Of a stretch of DNA of 60,000 nt, positions 29,685-41,229 are shown piece by piece. Below the pieces are notes generated by a model, which made no database searches, had not been told where the DNA came from, and saw only the letters and a list, made by a program, of their open reading frames with translations. This DNA is from Symsagittifera roscoffensis (Eukaryota; Xenacoelomorpha; Acoela; Convolutidae), in assembly GCF_963678635.1 (NCBI RefSeq), contig NC_087063.1, positions 68,304,727-68,364,726 on the forward strand. Reading direction: 5' to 3'. How positions within the stretch are numbered: the first letter of the stretch is position 1; each line of letters starts with the position of its first letter. Made by a program: the position numbers and the translations under genes.

Positions 29685-30253
29685 TTGGAAAAAATTGAAA
29701 CTACTATTAAATTTTTATCTGACTTCGATTTCACACAAAGTGATATATCGGATGATGAGTTTGCAGATCTAATTCAAATGCTAATAGAGGATCAAGATAT
29801 TTATTTTCATATTGGAAAAACGAAACATAAATTTCATATAGCAATCAAAAAGGACGCAACGTTCAAAAAGCAACGACCTAGTAAAATGCCAGTCCGTCTA
29901 AGAGATAAATTGGACGAATTGATGGATCAATTAATCCAAGCAGGCGCAGTCAGAGAAGTAAATGAAAAGGATGATATGAACTCATGGTTCGTAAACCCAG
30001 TCATCATTCTTCCAAAAAAACGACTACGTTAATTTAGTCTTGGATGGTAGGTATCTAAATTCAATCACAGGTACTAGCAATGGTAGTTGGCCATTAGAAC
30101 CACTACAAGTTCTCATGACCAGAGTAAATGGATCATACTTCACAAGTAGTGATCTCTCTTGTTCTTACCATCAAGTACCTCTAACAGATGAGGCCCAGAA
30201 ATTAACAAGCTTCAAGTTGGTTTCTATGGATTGAAGCCACTTCCAACTTTCTT
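29685..30253 (+). pseudogene. E2 reverse transcriptase, N-terminal part, frameshifted
   Basis: 29685-30032 encodes the RT start (RPSKMPVRLRDKLDEL, WFVNPVIILPKK). A frameshift in an A run near 30015 breaks it, and the next block (LDGRYLN, SYFTSSDLSCSYHQVPL) runs at 30040-30234. A further gap near 30210 lacks the usual FNRLFYG region. The RT catalytic motif lies downstream in unit L0. This is the only copy in the window of the RT N-terminus of this family. Confidence 0.7.
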
Positions 30254-33200
30254 CGGTAAATTAATGAGATATGCTTTTGGACACTCATTAAAGAAAAAAA
30301 AGCAATTACTTACATAGACGACACTCTGTTACAGAGTCAAAATAAAAATGAAATGTTTGACACAATTCGAGAATACCATTCTCTGTTACGGAAAGCTAAC
30401 TTAAAAGCTGCCCTTGATAAAACTTTTTTCTTCTTAAAAAAAGTTAAATTTCTAGGCCATGTTGTCTCTAAAGATGGTCTTTTTCGAATCGCTTCACGAA
30501 TCGTTGATATAAAAAAGTTGAAATCCCTGAATCAAAAGCAGAAGTTCCAGGTGTATTAGTGTGTCATGGGATTCTACAGCAGATATATCATCAATTTTCA
30601 TGTAGATGCAAAATGTCTATACGAACTGGCAAACAGTAACGATAAGTTTCAATGGCTACCATGCCACCAAGAGGTTTTTCAAAAACTGAAAGACAAGTTC
30701 TGTCATGATATTTCAAATGCTACACCTAATATAAACTAGCCATTCCATATTCACGCCGACTTCTCAAATGTAGGAACCGGGTGTATACTCATCCAAGACT
30801 TTCCTGAAGGGAAAAGAATTGTTTTTGCCAACTCTAGAGTCTTTGATGAAGCCGAGCAGAAAATGTCTACTCAACATCGTGAACCATGTGGAATAATATC
30901 TGCTTTGCAAACCTATGAATTCTACATCATAGGGTCACCCTTTCCTCTATACCTATATTGTGATCACAGACCTTTTTTCTTCTTATGGTCCAGAAAAGGA
31001 CAACTTTCTCATAGATTCTTCAAATATTAAGTCGTATTGACAAAATTCAACAATTTGAAAATAATCTATATCCCAGGTTCGATCCTAGCCTTTCCTGACC
31101 TATTGAGCCGAAATGTGCCCATCGCTGATGTTAAAAAATATCAACTCGAACACAAAACCATACCGAATGATACAAAGTTCATACTAGACAATGGAGAACA
31201 AGTTTGTTATTCAGTGCTCCACAAAAATGATAACAACATATTTCAAAACGATTGCTATTCAGTCATTGCTCAAGTGCAAGGCGGAAAAAAGAAATTAATC
31301 AATATAAGTGACAGAAGACACTTCAGCATTGAAGATGCTCCAGAATATTTTGAGGATTCTTGTAGTGCGATTCAAAATATAACAGATTTCTTTCGACTTG
31401 GTAAACAAATCAACCAAATCAAACGATCATCTTTACCAGATATAAACGATGAAAACATTTATGAAGAAATTCCAGATGAAGTATCTGCACTTGATGATCC
31501 TTTGGAAAATTCAGAATGGCCTGACTTATATGAAGGCAATGTTGAGAACAAAGTTCTCAACAATCTGATTAAAGCAAAAACTGAATTTGCAACCAAAACA
31601 AAATCTTTGAAATTAATTGAACCTCTAAGTCTCCAATCTGAAGAGAAAAAATTTGATTCTCTTGAACTGATAGTTAAAATGACCGACTTTGCTAAAGAAG
31701 CAATTTAGATGTTGAAACAATTATGCAAGAGCAGTGTAACGATACTGTATTGATAGACATCAAAAATTGCATAAAGCAAACGAAAAGCCAGAAAGAAACA
31801 AAAAAAAATCTTTATCGCAAAGAAAAAGGATTAAAAGTTTATATCAGGCAATTTGATCTATTATTCATTGAAGACCAACGTGACCTTCGATGTATTAATG
31901 AATATAATGATGACTATACTGAGAGTCCAAAAATATGCTTACCCATCTCCCTAGTGCTAAACTGCTTTGAGTTAGCTCATAAGCATCCTCTTAGCGGTCA
32001 TCACGGTGAAACAAAAACTTTGGAAATATTCAAAAGATACTTCTATTGGCCAGGACTCTATAAATGGTTCAACATGATTCTTCATGATTGTTTAGAATGC
32101 CAGAAGAATGAGCCTAAACAAAAAAACCTGAATGAAGCTCCCTTACAACAATGGGAATAAATAGAAACAATTCCCATGAAAACGATCCACATTGATCATT
32201 ACGGTCCACTCAGACCATCAAGTCACGGCAAAAAATTTTGCTTAGTTGTGATAGATGCCTTCTCTAGATGTCTGCAAGTATATCCATGCACCCATACAGA
32301 GTCTAAAGAAACCATTAAGCTCTTAGAGAAATACATCACAACCTTTGGTATTCCACAACAAATTATTCATGATAATGGAAGTGCATTCATGAGTAACATT
32401 TTTGCTCATTGGTCCTCTGAATTGGGAATAACCTTGAGACCAAGAAATACATACTCGCCTTGGACTAACGGAAAAATCGATGTCCAGAACAAACTTTTAA
32501 CCTAGTACTTTCGACATTTCTTGAGTACCTCAGGCTCAAACTGGTCTGAATTAACAAATAAATTTGCGTTGGCTCATAACACCGCTATTATTTCAAGTAC
32601 AGGCTACACTCTGTATGAGGTTGTCTTTGGCATAAAACCTCAGGTTCTCCTTAGCCTTAAATTGGGCCTCTACCGTGACCAGAACAAAAGATTTACGTCT
32701 GATTTTTGCGCTGGTCTCGAAAATCATGCTCATACCGAGCATAAGTCAAACAATGAGACCATAGATAGATTTCTAAAACATCAAATTTCAGCCGAAACTT
32801 TGAAAAGGGAAAATGATTTTCAATTGATTTATAGTAACACCTATACTCATTGCCGCCGCATCACTAATAAGGCCCACATGTTCCGAAATCAATTTAAATT
32901 AGAACGGCCTATAAAAGAAGGCACAAAAGTGTTACTAGAAAATAAATCCAAACCACTATTAAAATCTCAAAAGCTTCTGAATTTACGATCTGGACTTTAT
33001 ACCGTAATTGAAAAAATCACGGAAGTTACGTACGGAATTCAAAATGACTTCAAAAACAAAAAAAAGATTGTCCACCGCAATCATATTGTTGAATACTTCC
33101 CCAAAGAACAACAAATGCCCAAACTATTGCAAGAGTACTCTAGTGAGTTACTTTCAAGTGATTTTTATGATCATATAACAAACCAACAAATCAACTCTTT

Positions 33201-33501
33201 CAACCCTAAACAGGCTCAAAATCTACAATACCAGTTTTGGCCAGTAGTTAACATTGGTTATCAGCAAATGACCTATCAGAACCCTACAAATGAGGATCAA
33301 AATAAAACCATCATACATGAACAATCATTGGATTCAGGCAGAGAAACCATGCATATAAGAACCTTGTTCGATGCGACAGCAATTGACCAAAATCTTCGAC
33401 CTATTCGAAGTTTGTTTCCCTATCCTATTGATAAAACCCCTATCCTTCTATTAGTTAATCTAGTAGTTATGGCCACCGCCGCCTACCTGGCCGCAGTATA
33501 A
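30254..33501 (+). pseudogene. Unit L0: E2 RT (YIDD), RNase H and integrase
   Basis: RT motif YIDDTLLQ is near 30315, followed by the RT thumb (FLGHVVSKDG). RNase H (30560-31020) holds HADFSN and the YCDHRP segment, with a premature TAG and frameshifts. 31037-31708 is the linker; a missing A near 31704 closes it compared with the S units. The integrase HHCC domain (HPLSGHHG, CLECQKN) is in 31723-32160, the core (HIDHYGPL, IIHDNGSAF) in 32176-32505, and the C-terminal domain with a GLY-type module in 32521-33501. In-frame TAA (32158) and TAG (32503) separate the last three blocks. The catalytic glutamate position reads Asp (NGKIDVQNK). In L0 the last block is intact for 326 codons and ends in a hydrophobic tail. 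Confidence 0.8.
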
Positions 33502-33767
33502 GTCCTAACACTAGCCATTCGAATAATTTTCGCCGCCCCCACCCCAGTATAACAACACAATATAATATTCCCCCTCGTCCTGCTGATTTTTCTCGTTTTT
33601 TTGAATCATCAGATAGCTTTGCTGATGGAAAAAATATCCCTCATAGCTCTCAGGAAAGTTTTTTGAGAACACTCGATGCGCACCTGGATCACTTTCCGAA
33701 TCTAAAAGACCTAAACGGACAAATCGTCCTTCAAACTTTTATGGATCTACAATTCCATCTAGTTTAA
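33459..33767 (+). CDS. Possible tail ORF of E2 in unit L0 (102 codons, no ATG start)
   Basis: In a frame overlapping the end of the integrase block, codons from 33459 to TAA 33765 are all sense. They encode a Ser/Arg/Pro-rich start (SSSYGHRRLPGRS) and a better-structured end (LRTLDAHLDHFPNLKDLNG). Later L copies break this frame by adding T residues in a T run (seven T here, eight or nine there). It may be the remnant of a second ORF of E2. Confidence 0.35.
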   Translation, partial: SSSYGHRRLPGRSISPNTSHSNNFRRPHPSITTQYNIPPRPADFSRFFESSDSFADGKNIPHSSQESFLRTLDAHLDHFPNLKDLNGQIVLQTFMDLQFHLV

Positions 33768-33879
33768 TTGGTAATTTTAAAAAGAAATAATAAATACTTA
33801 GTATTTATTTGGCCAACCATATTTTTTGTAAATTCTTTTTTAATGGCCTTTCCCTTTTTATTATTGTTTTTTTTTGTAA
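33768..33879. other. AT-rich spacer with T runs
   Basis: Short non-coding stretch between the plus-strand tail ORF and the stop of the minus-strand gene; includes a near-palindrome aataaatacttagtatttatt at about 33787-33807 and a T9 run. Confidence 0.4.
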
Positions 33880-34615
33880 TTAAACACCAAAAAACTCCAA
33901 AAATAAAATATATTTACATTCAACTTGAAACAATTTTTTTTGAATAGGCGATTTTGTATCCGTAAAGGATTTGATCAATTTCAGAGCCGCCATCTTTTCG
34001 AGAGAATTCTCCGCGGCACTATTCAGGCTCCTCACTGTAAGCTGCAGAACTGAATAGGGACGCAACCATGCTTGGTAAATCTCCCCCAACATTAATTCCA
34101 ACTCTATTTTTCTTGTGAAGTCATCTTCACTATTCGGCATTTTAAAGAATTTTTCTTGAAACTAAAACAAAAAGATATACACTTTCTATGTTGTCATTCC
34201 ACTTAAGTAAATTTTTTTTCTATTTCCATTTTTAAATGTGGTGTATAGTAGAAAAAACTTACATCCTGCACAAAGAGTAAGGACAAAAAATCCATTGTCT
34301 CCTTTGAGACCATATCGTCTCGAATCCATGGACTCCAGACTTTCTTGGCAAGAGATTTGCTCTGCATTGAGCATAACTTAAACACCTCTCCGGCATTCAG
34401 TACTGGATGCCTCCAGATGAAGCTCCATAAACAGCATTATCTCCATTGGCGTCAAATTCACTCCCTTCTCAACCAGCCCATCATATATCCCTACCCTCCT
34501 TTCAACTGCCTTGTCCCCAGCAAGGCGTCGTATTTGAAGTCCAAATCGTCAAGTAAATCTAAAAAAATTTCTCCGGAAAGTCCACTAAATTATCTTCCGG
34601 CTCGACAAAATTCAT
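33880..34615 (-). pseudogene. Minus-strand spliced gene-like segment in unit L0
   Basis: Two phase-matched exons are clear. One ends LSLLFVQD at a gtaagt donor (exon end 34263). The next starts after ttttgttttag at 34161 and runs open through MPNSEDDFTRKIELELML to a stop at 33880. The intron is 101 bp. Farther upstream an ATG at 34615 starts MNFVEPEDNLVDFP, and frames continue to the exon only if three one-base indels are allowed (near 34570, 34495 and 34400). All L copies share these changes. The first 35 residues weakly resemble an F-box (short Pro-Glu and Leu-rich helix pattern). Direction and intron argue for a captured host gene, or an element gene transcribed antisense. In L0 one base change removes the stop used in L1-L3 and adds 13 codons. 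Confidence 0.5.
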
Positions 34616-34653
34616 TTCTAATGACAGAAAACTTTTTGTTAAAAAATAGCTGA

Positions 34654-35144
34654 TAAATAAATTTTAACCGAAAGAGCAATAAAATGATTTTGCTTTTAGT
34701 CTTTTTTTATGAAGAGATGTTTTTCTTTTTTGTCCTCCTCCAATCGGGAAGAGGAAAGAGGAATGCAGTTGTTAAAAATTAACAACAGAATAAACGAGAT
34801 AAATTGTTTCGCTGCTACATCTTAACAAATCAAAAAATGAGTGGAAAAACTACGACATTAAAACACGAGTGGAAAAACCACAACATCAAAAAACGAACAC
34901 CGAACGAAATACGACATAAAACGAGTCAACTCCGATAAACGCCGGTAAACAACGGCCAATCAGAGCTTAGATTTGCAAAAAAGCAAAAACAGCCTTCAAA
35001 ATCTAACTGAAATACAGTTACTTTCACTCCAACTCAATTTCACATTTGGAATTCTAAACGTCCTCTCTCCAACTAATAAAATCTCCTGAATTCTCAACTA
35101 AAAAAAATCTAACTCAGATTCGTCATCGAAAAAATAACCACAAA
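34654..35144. promoter_or_regulatory. Possible bidirectional promoter and leader region in L0
   Basis: It lies between the divergent minus-strand ATG (34615) and the plus-strand ATG (35145). It contains a 28-bp-period direct repeat (gagtggaaaaactacgacat at 34839, again with two changes at 34867), a CCAAT box in ggccaatcagag at 34956, and a pyrimidine-rich leader before 35145. The leader part (from about 34990) recurs at the end of each S unit. Promoter function is inferred. Confidence 0.35.
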
Positions 35145-35354
35145 ATGACAAATCCCAACAGTGAACTACAGGAAAGTGAAATGATGGATGAAGATCCCGT
35201 TCTAACAGCTCTCGAGGCTTTGCTTAAATTGAGTACTATAAAAAATTCGTTTGCTATCATTCACCACCAAAAAACAAATTTGCAACAAATTTATTTGGTT
35301 GGTCTTTTAATTCTAATAATCTTTTCAAATCAGATCTCAGCATTTGCCCGGTAA
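35145..35354 (+). CDS. Small plus-strand ORF at the L0/S1 junction (69 aa)
   Basis: ATG with an A-rich lead encodes an acidic head (MTNPNSELQESEMMDEDPVL), a helical middle and a hydrophobic segment (IYLVGLLILIIFSNQISAFA). It stops three codons after crossing the junction into RT sequence. The same ORF ends every unit: the ELQESE form ends L units and the ELEESE form ends S units. The hydrophobic part may be a membrane anchor. Function is unknown; it may be the first exon of a gene whose remainder was lost, since cccg/gtaaat at the junction resembles a donor. Confidence 0.4.
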   Translation: MTNPNSELQESEMMDEDPVLTALEALLKLSTIKNSFAIIHHQKTNLQQIYLVGLLILIIFSNQISAFAR

Positions 35355-37515
35355 ATTAATGAGATATGCTTTCGAACCCCTCATTAAAGAAAAAAAAAGC
35401 AGTTTCTTACATAGACGACACTCTGGAACAGAGTCAAAACAAAAATGAAATGTTTGACACAATTGGAGAATATCATTTTCTGTTACGGAAAGCTAACTTA
35501 AAAGCTGCCCTTGACAAAATTTTTTTCTTCTTAAGAAAAGTTAATTTTTCTAGGCCATGTTGTCTCTAAAGATGGTCTTTCTCAAATCGCTTCACGAATT
35601 GTTGATATAAAAAAAGTGAAATCCCCCGAATCAAAAGCAGAAATTCAAGGTCTATTAGTGTGTCATGGGATTCTACAGCACATATATCATCAACTTTCTT
35701 GTAGATGCAAAATGTCTACATGAACTGGCAAACAGTAACGATAAGTTTCAATGGCTACCTTGCCACCAAGAGGTTTTTCAAAAAACTGAAAGACAAGTTC
35801 TGTCATGATGTTTCAAATGCTATACCTAATATAAACTACCCATTCCATATTCACGCCGACTCCTCAAATGTAGGAACCGGGTGCATACTCATCCAAGGAT
35901 TTCCTCAAGGGAAAAGAACTGTTTCTGCCAAGTCTAGAGTCTTTGATAAAGCCGAGTAGAAAAAGTCTACTCAACATCGTGAACCATGCGGAATAATATC
36001 TGCTTTGCAAACCTATGAATTCTACATCATAGGTTCACCCTTTCCTCTATACCTATATTGTGATCACAGAATTTTTTTCTTCTTATGGTCCAGAAAGGGA
36101 CAACTTTCTCATAGATTCTTCAAATATCAAGTCGTATTGACAAAATTCAACAAATTGAAAATAATCTATACCCCAGGTTCAAACCTAGCCTTTCCTGACC
36201 TATTGAGCCGAAATGTGCCCATCGCTGATATTAAAAAATACCAACTCGAACACAAAACCATTCCGAATGATATAAAGTTCATAGTAGACAATGGAGAACA
36301 AATTTGTTATTCAGTTCTCCACAAACATAAGAACAAAATATTTCAAAACGATTGCTATCCAGTCATTGCTCAAGTGCAAGGCAGAAAAAAGAAAATAATC
36401 AATTTAAGTGACAAAGGAGAGACTTCATCATTGAAGATGCTCCAGAATATTTTGAGGATTCTTGTAGTGCGATTCAAAATATAACAGATTTCTTCCGACT
36501 TGGTAAACAAATCAACCAAATCAAACGACTATCTATACCAGTTATAAACGATGAAAACATTTATGAAGAAATTCCAGATGAAGTATCTGCACTTGATGAT
36601 CCCTTGGAAAATTCAGAATGGCTTGATTTATTTGAAAGCAAGGTTGAGAAAAACCTTCTCAACGATCTGGTTAAAGCAAAAACTGAATTTGCAACCAAAA
36701 CAAGATCTTTGAAATTAATTGAACCTCTAGATCTCCAATCTGAAGAGAATAAATCTGATTCTCTTCAACTGATAGCTAAAATGACCGACTTTGCTAAAGA
36801 AGCAAATTTAGATGTGGAAACAATTATGCAAGAGCAGTGTAACGATACTGTAATGATAGACATCAAAAATTGCTTAAAGCAAAACGAAAAGCCAGAAAAA
36901 AACAAAAAAAAAACTTTATCGCAAAGAAAAAGGATCAAAAGCTTATATCAGGCAATTTAAATTATTATTCATTGAAGACCAACGTGATCGGGAATAACAC
37001 TGAGACCAAGAAATACATACTCGCCTTGGACTAACGGAAAAATCGAAGTACAGAATAAACTTTTAACCTAGTGCTTTCGACATTTCTTGAGTACCTCAGG
37101 CTCAAACTGGTCTGAAGTAACAAATTAATTTGCGTTGGCTCATAACACAGCTATTAATTCAAGTACAGGCTACACTCCATATGAGGTTGTCTTTGGCATA
37201 AAACCTCAGGTTCCCCTTAGCCTTAAATTAGGCCTCTACCATGACCAAAACAAAAGATGTACGTCTGATTTTTGCGTTGGTCTCGAAAATCATGCTCATA
37301 CCGAGCATAAGTCAAACAATGAGACCATAGATAGATTTCTAAAAAATCAAATTTCAGCCAAAATTATGAAAAGTAAAAATGATTTTTAATTGATTTATAG
37401 TAACACCTATACTCATTGCCGCCGCATCACTGATAAGGCCTACATATTCCAAAATCAATTTAAATTAGAACGGCCTAAAAAAAAGGCACAAAAGTGTTAC
37501 TAGAAAACGAATCCA
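35349..37515 (+). pseudogene. Unit S1: E2 RT-RNase H with integrase mostly deleted
   Basis: RT motif (here YIDDTLEQ, with Leu-to-Glu unlike all other units), RNase H with HADSSN (35705-35959, then stop TAG) and the YCDHR block (36005-36484), and the linker (36604-36960) are present. The linker keeps the A that L units lack, so it stays open through EANLDVETIMQEQC. Near 36985 the sequence jumps from the integrase N-terminal region to the end of the catalytic core, where the glutamate is retained (NGKIEVQNK). The C-terminal domain (37135-37389) is cut at about 37515, where it joins the leader through a short aaaatct homology. Confidence 0.75.
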
Positions 37516-37671
37516 AACAGCCTTTAAAATCTAACTGAAATACAGTTACTTTCACTCCAACTCAATTTCACATTTGGAATTCTAAACGTCCCCTCTCCAA
37601 CTAATCAAATCTCCTGAATTCTCAACTAAAAAAATCTAACTCAGATTCGTCATCAAAAAAACAACCACAAA

Positions 37672-37881
37672 ATGACAAATCCCAACAGTGAACTAGAGGA
37701 AAGTGAAATGATGGATGAAGATCCCGTTCTAACAGCTCTCGAGGCTTTGCTTAAATTGAGTACTATAAAAAATTCGTTTGCTATCATTCACCACCAAAAA
37801 ACAAATTTGCAACAAATTTATTTGGTTGGTCTTTTAATTCTAATAATCTTTTCAAATCAGATCTCAGCATTTGCCCGGTAA
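37672..37881 (+). CDS. Small ORF ending S1 (ELEESE form, 69 aa)
   Basis: Differs from the L-type copy at 35145 by one residue (Gln to Glu) and has slightly different leader bases (cccctctcc, actaatcaa). It crosses into L1 in the same way. Confidence 0.4.
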   Translation: MTNPNSELEESEMMDEDPVLTALEALLKLSTIKNSFAIIHHQKTNLQQIYLVGLLILIIFSNQISAFAR

Positions 37882-40811
37882 ATTAATGAGATATGCTTTC
37901 GAACCCCTCATTAAAGAAAAAAAAAGCAGTTTCTTACATCGACGACACTCTGTTACAGAGTCAAAACAAAAATGAAATGTTTGACACAATTGGAGAATAT
38001 CATTTTCTGTTACGGAAAGCTAACTTAAAAGCTGCCCTTGACAAAACTTTTTTCTTCTTAAGAAAAGTTAATTTTCTAGGCCATGTTGTCTCTAAAGATG
38101 GTCTTTCTCAAATCGCTTCACGAATTGTTGATATAAAAAAAGTGAAATCCCCCGAATCAAAAGCAGAAATTCAAGGTCTATTAGTGTGTCGTGAACCATG
38201 TGGAATAATATCTGCTTTGCAAACCTATGAATTCTACATCATAGGGTCACCCTTTCCTCTATACCTATATTGTGATCACAGACCTTTTTTCTTCTTATGG
38301 TCCAGAAAAGGACAACTTTCTCATAGATTCTTCAAATATTAAGTCGTATTGACAAAATTCAACAAATTGAAAATAATCTATACCCCAGGTTCAAACCTAG
38401 CCTTTCCTGACCTATTGAGCCGAAATGTGCCCATCGCTGATGTTAAAAAATATCAACTCGAACACAAAACCATACCGAATGATACAAAGTTCATACTAGA
38501 CAATGGAGAACAAGTTTGTTATTCAGTGCTCCACAAAAATGTTAACAACATATTTCAAAACGATTGCTATTCAGTCATTGCTCAAGTGCAAGGCGGAAAA
38601 AAGAAATTAATCAATATAAGTGACAGAAGAGACTTCAGCATTGAAGATGCTCCAGAATATTTTGAGGATTCTTGTAGTGCGATTCAAAATATAACAGATT
38701 TCTTTCGACTTGGTAAACAAATCAACCAAATCAAACGATCATCTTTACCAGATATAAACGATGAAAACATTTATGAAGAAATTCCAGATGAAGTATCTGC
38801 ACTTGATGATCCTTTGGAAAATTCAGAATGGCCTGACTTATATGAAGGCAATGTTGAGAACAAACTTCTCAACAATCTGATTAAAGCAAAAACTGAATTT
38901 GCAACCAAAACAAAATCTTTGAAATTAATTGAACCTCTAAGTCTCCAATCTGAAGAGAAAAAATCTGATTCTCTTGAACTGACAGTTAAAATGACCGACT
39001 TTGCTAAAGAAGCAATTTAGATGTTGAAACAATTATGCAAGAGCAGTGTAACGATACTGTATTGATAGACATCAAAAATTGCATAAAGCAAACGAAAAGC
39101 CAGAAAGAAACAAAAAAAAATCTTTATCGCAAAGAAAAAGGATTAAAAGCTTATATCAGGCAATTTGATCTATTATTCATTGAAGACCAACGTGACCTTC
39201 GATGTATTAATGAATATAATGATGACTATACTGAGAGTCCAAAAATATGCTTACCCATCTCCCTAGTGCTAAACTGCTTTGAGTTAGCTCATAAGCATCC
39301 TCTTAGCGGTCATCACGGTGAAACAAAAACTTTGGAAATATTCAAAAGATACTTCTATTGGCCAGGACTCTATAAATGGTTCAACATGATTCTTCATGAT
39401 TGTTTAGAATGCCAGAAAAATGAGCCTAAACAAAAAAACCTGAATGAAGCTCCCTTACAACAATGGGAATAAATAGAAACAATTCCCATGAAAACGATCC
39501 ACATTGATCATTACGGTCCACTCAGACCATCAAGTCACGGCAAAAAATTTTGCTTAGTTGTGATAGATGCCTTCTCTAGATATCTGCAAGTATATCCATG
39601 CACCCATGCAGACTCTAAAGAAACCATTAAGCTCTTAGAGAAATACATCACAACCTTTGGTATTCCACAACAAATTATTCATGATAATGGAAGTGCATTC
39701 ATGAGTAACATTTTTGCTCATTGGTCCTCTGAATTGGGAATAACCTTGAGACCAAGAAATACATACTCGCCTTGGACAAACGGAAAAATCGATGTCCAGA
39801 ACAAACTTTTAACCTAGTACTTTCGACATTTCTTGAGTACCTCAGGCTCAAACTGGTCTGAATTAACAAATAAATTTGCGTTGGCTCATAACACCGCTAT
39901 TATTTCAAGTACAGGCTACACTCTGTATGAGGTTGTCTTTGGCATAAAACCTCAGGTTCTCCTTAGCCTTAAATTGGGCCTCTACCGTGACCAGAACAAA
40001 AGATTTACGTCTGATTTTTGCGCTGGTCTCGAAAATCATGCTCATACCGAGCATAAGTCAAACAATGAGACCATAGATAGATTTCTAAAACATCAAATTT
40101 CAGCCGAAACTTTGAAAAGGGAAAATGATTTTCAATTGATTTATAGTAACACCTATACTCATTGCCGCCGCATCACTAATAAGGCCCACATGTTCCGAAA
40201 TCAATTTAAATTAGAACAGCCTATAAAAGAAGGCACAAAAGTGTTACTAGAAAATAAATCCAAACCACTATTAAAATCTCAAAAGCTTCTGAATTTACGA
40301 TCTGGACTTTATACCGTAATTGAAAAAATCACGGAAGTTACGTACGGAATTCAAAATGACTTCAAAAACGAAAAAAAGATTGTCCACCGCAATCATATTG
40401 TTGAATACTTCCCCAAAGAACAACAAATGCCCAAACTATTGCAAGAGTACTCTAGTGAGTTACTTTCAAGTGATTTTTATGATCATATAACAAACCAACA
40501 AATCAACTCTTTCAACCCTAAACAGGCTCAAAATCTATTACCAGTTTTGGCCAGTAGTTAACATTGGTTATCAGCAAATGACCTATCAGAACCCTACAAA
40601 TGAGGATCAAAATAAAACCATCATACATGAACAATCATTGGATTCAGGCAGAGAAACCATGCATATAAGAACCTTGTTCGATGCGACAGCAATTGACCAA
40701 AATCTTCGACCTATTCGAAGTTTGTTTCCCTATCCTATTGATAAAACCCCTATCCTTCTGTTAGTTAATCTAGTAGTTATGGCCACCGCCGCCTACCTGG
40801 CCGCAGTATAA
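37876..40811 (+). pseudogene. Unit L1: E2 RT, deleted RNase H, integrase
   Basis: RT motif YIDDTLLQ and the thumb are open to 38342 because a 313-bp RNase H deletion fuses LLVC to REPCGIIS. The integrase blocks are at 39035-39472, 39488-39817 and 39833-40561, with the same two stops and Asp at the Glu position as L0. A 2-bp deletion at about 40537 moves the tail into another frame (40578-40811). A short patch near 38364-38398 carries S-type bases. Confidence 0.75.
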
Positions 40812-41229
40812 GTCCTAACACTAGCCATTCGAATGATTTTTGCCGCCCCCACCCCAGTATAACAACACAATATAATATTCCCCCTCGTCCTGCTGATTTT
40901 TCTCGTTTTTTTTGAATCATCAGATAGCTTTGCTGATGGAAAAAATATCCCTCATAGCTCTCAGGAAAGTTTTTTGAGAACACTCGATGCGCACCTGGAT
41001 CACTTTCCGAATCTAAAAGACCTAAGCGGACAAATCGTCCTTCAAACTTTTATGGATCTACAATTCCATCTAGTTTAATTGGTAATTTTAAAAAGAAATA
41101 ATAAATACTTAGTATTTATTTGGCCAACCATATTTTTTGTAAATTCTTTTTTAATGGCCTTTCCCTTTTTATTATTGTTTTTTTTTGTAATTAAACACCA
41201 AAAAACTCCAAAAATAAAATATATTTACA

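Noticed and set aside
33468-33501. ggccaccgccgcc resembling the start of the E2 LTR (gacgccgccgccacc)
   Set aside because: Similarity is limited to short GCC repeats; surrounding sequence does not match, so it is not a 3' LTR.
34345-34653. 102-codon plus-strand frame repeated in every L unit
   Set aside because: It lies opposite the minus-strand exon with phase-matched splice sites; repetition only reflects the array, and the peptide shows no domain.
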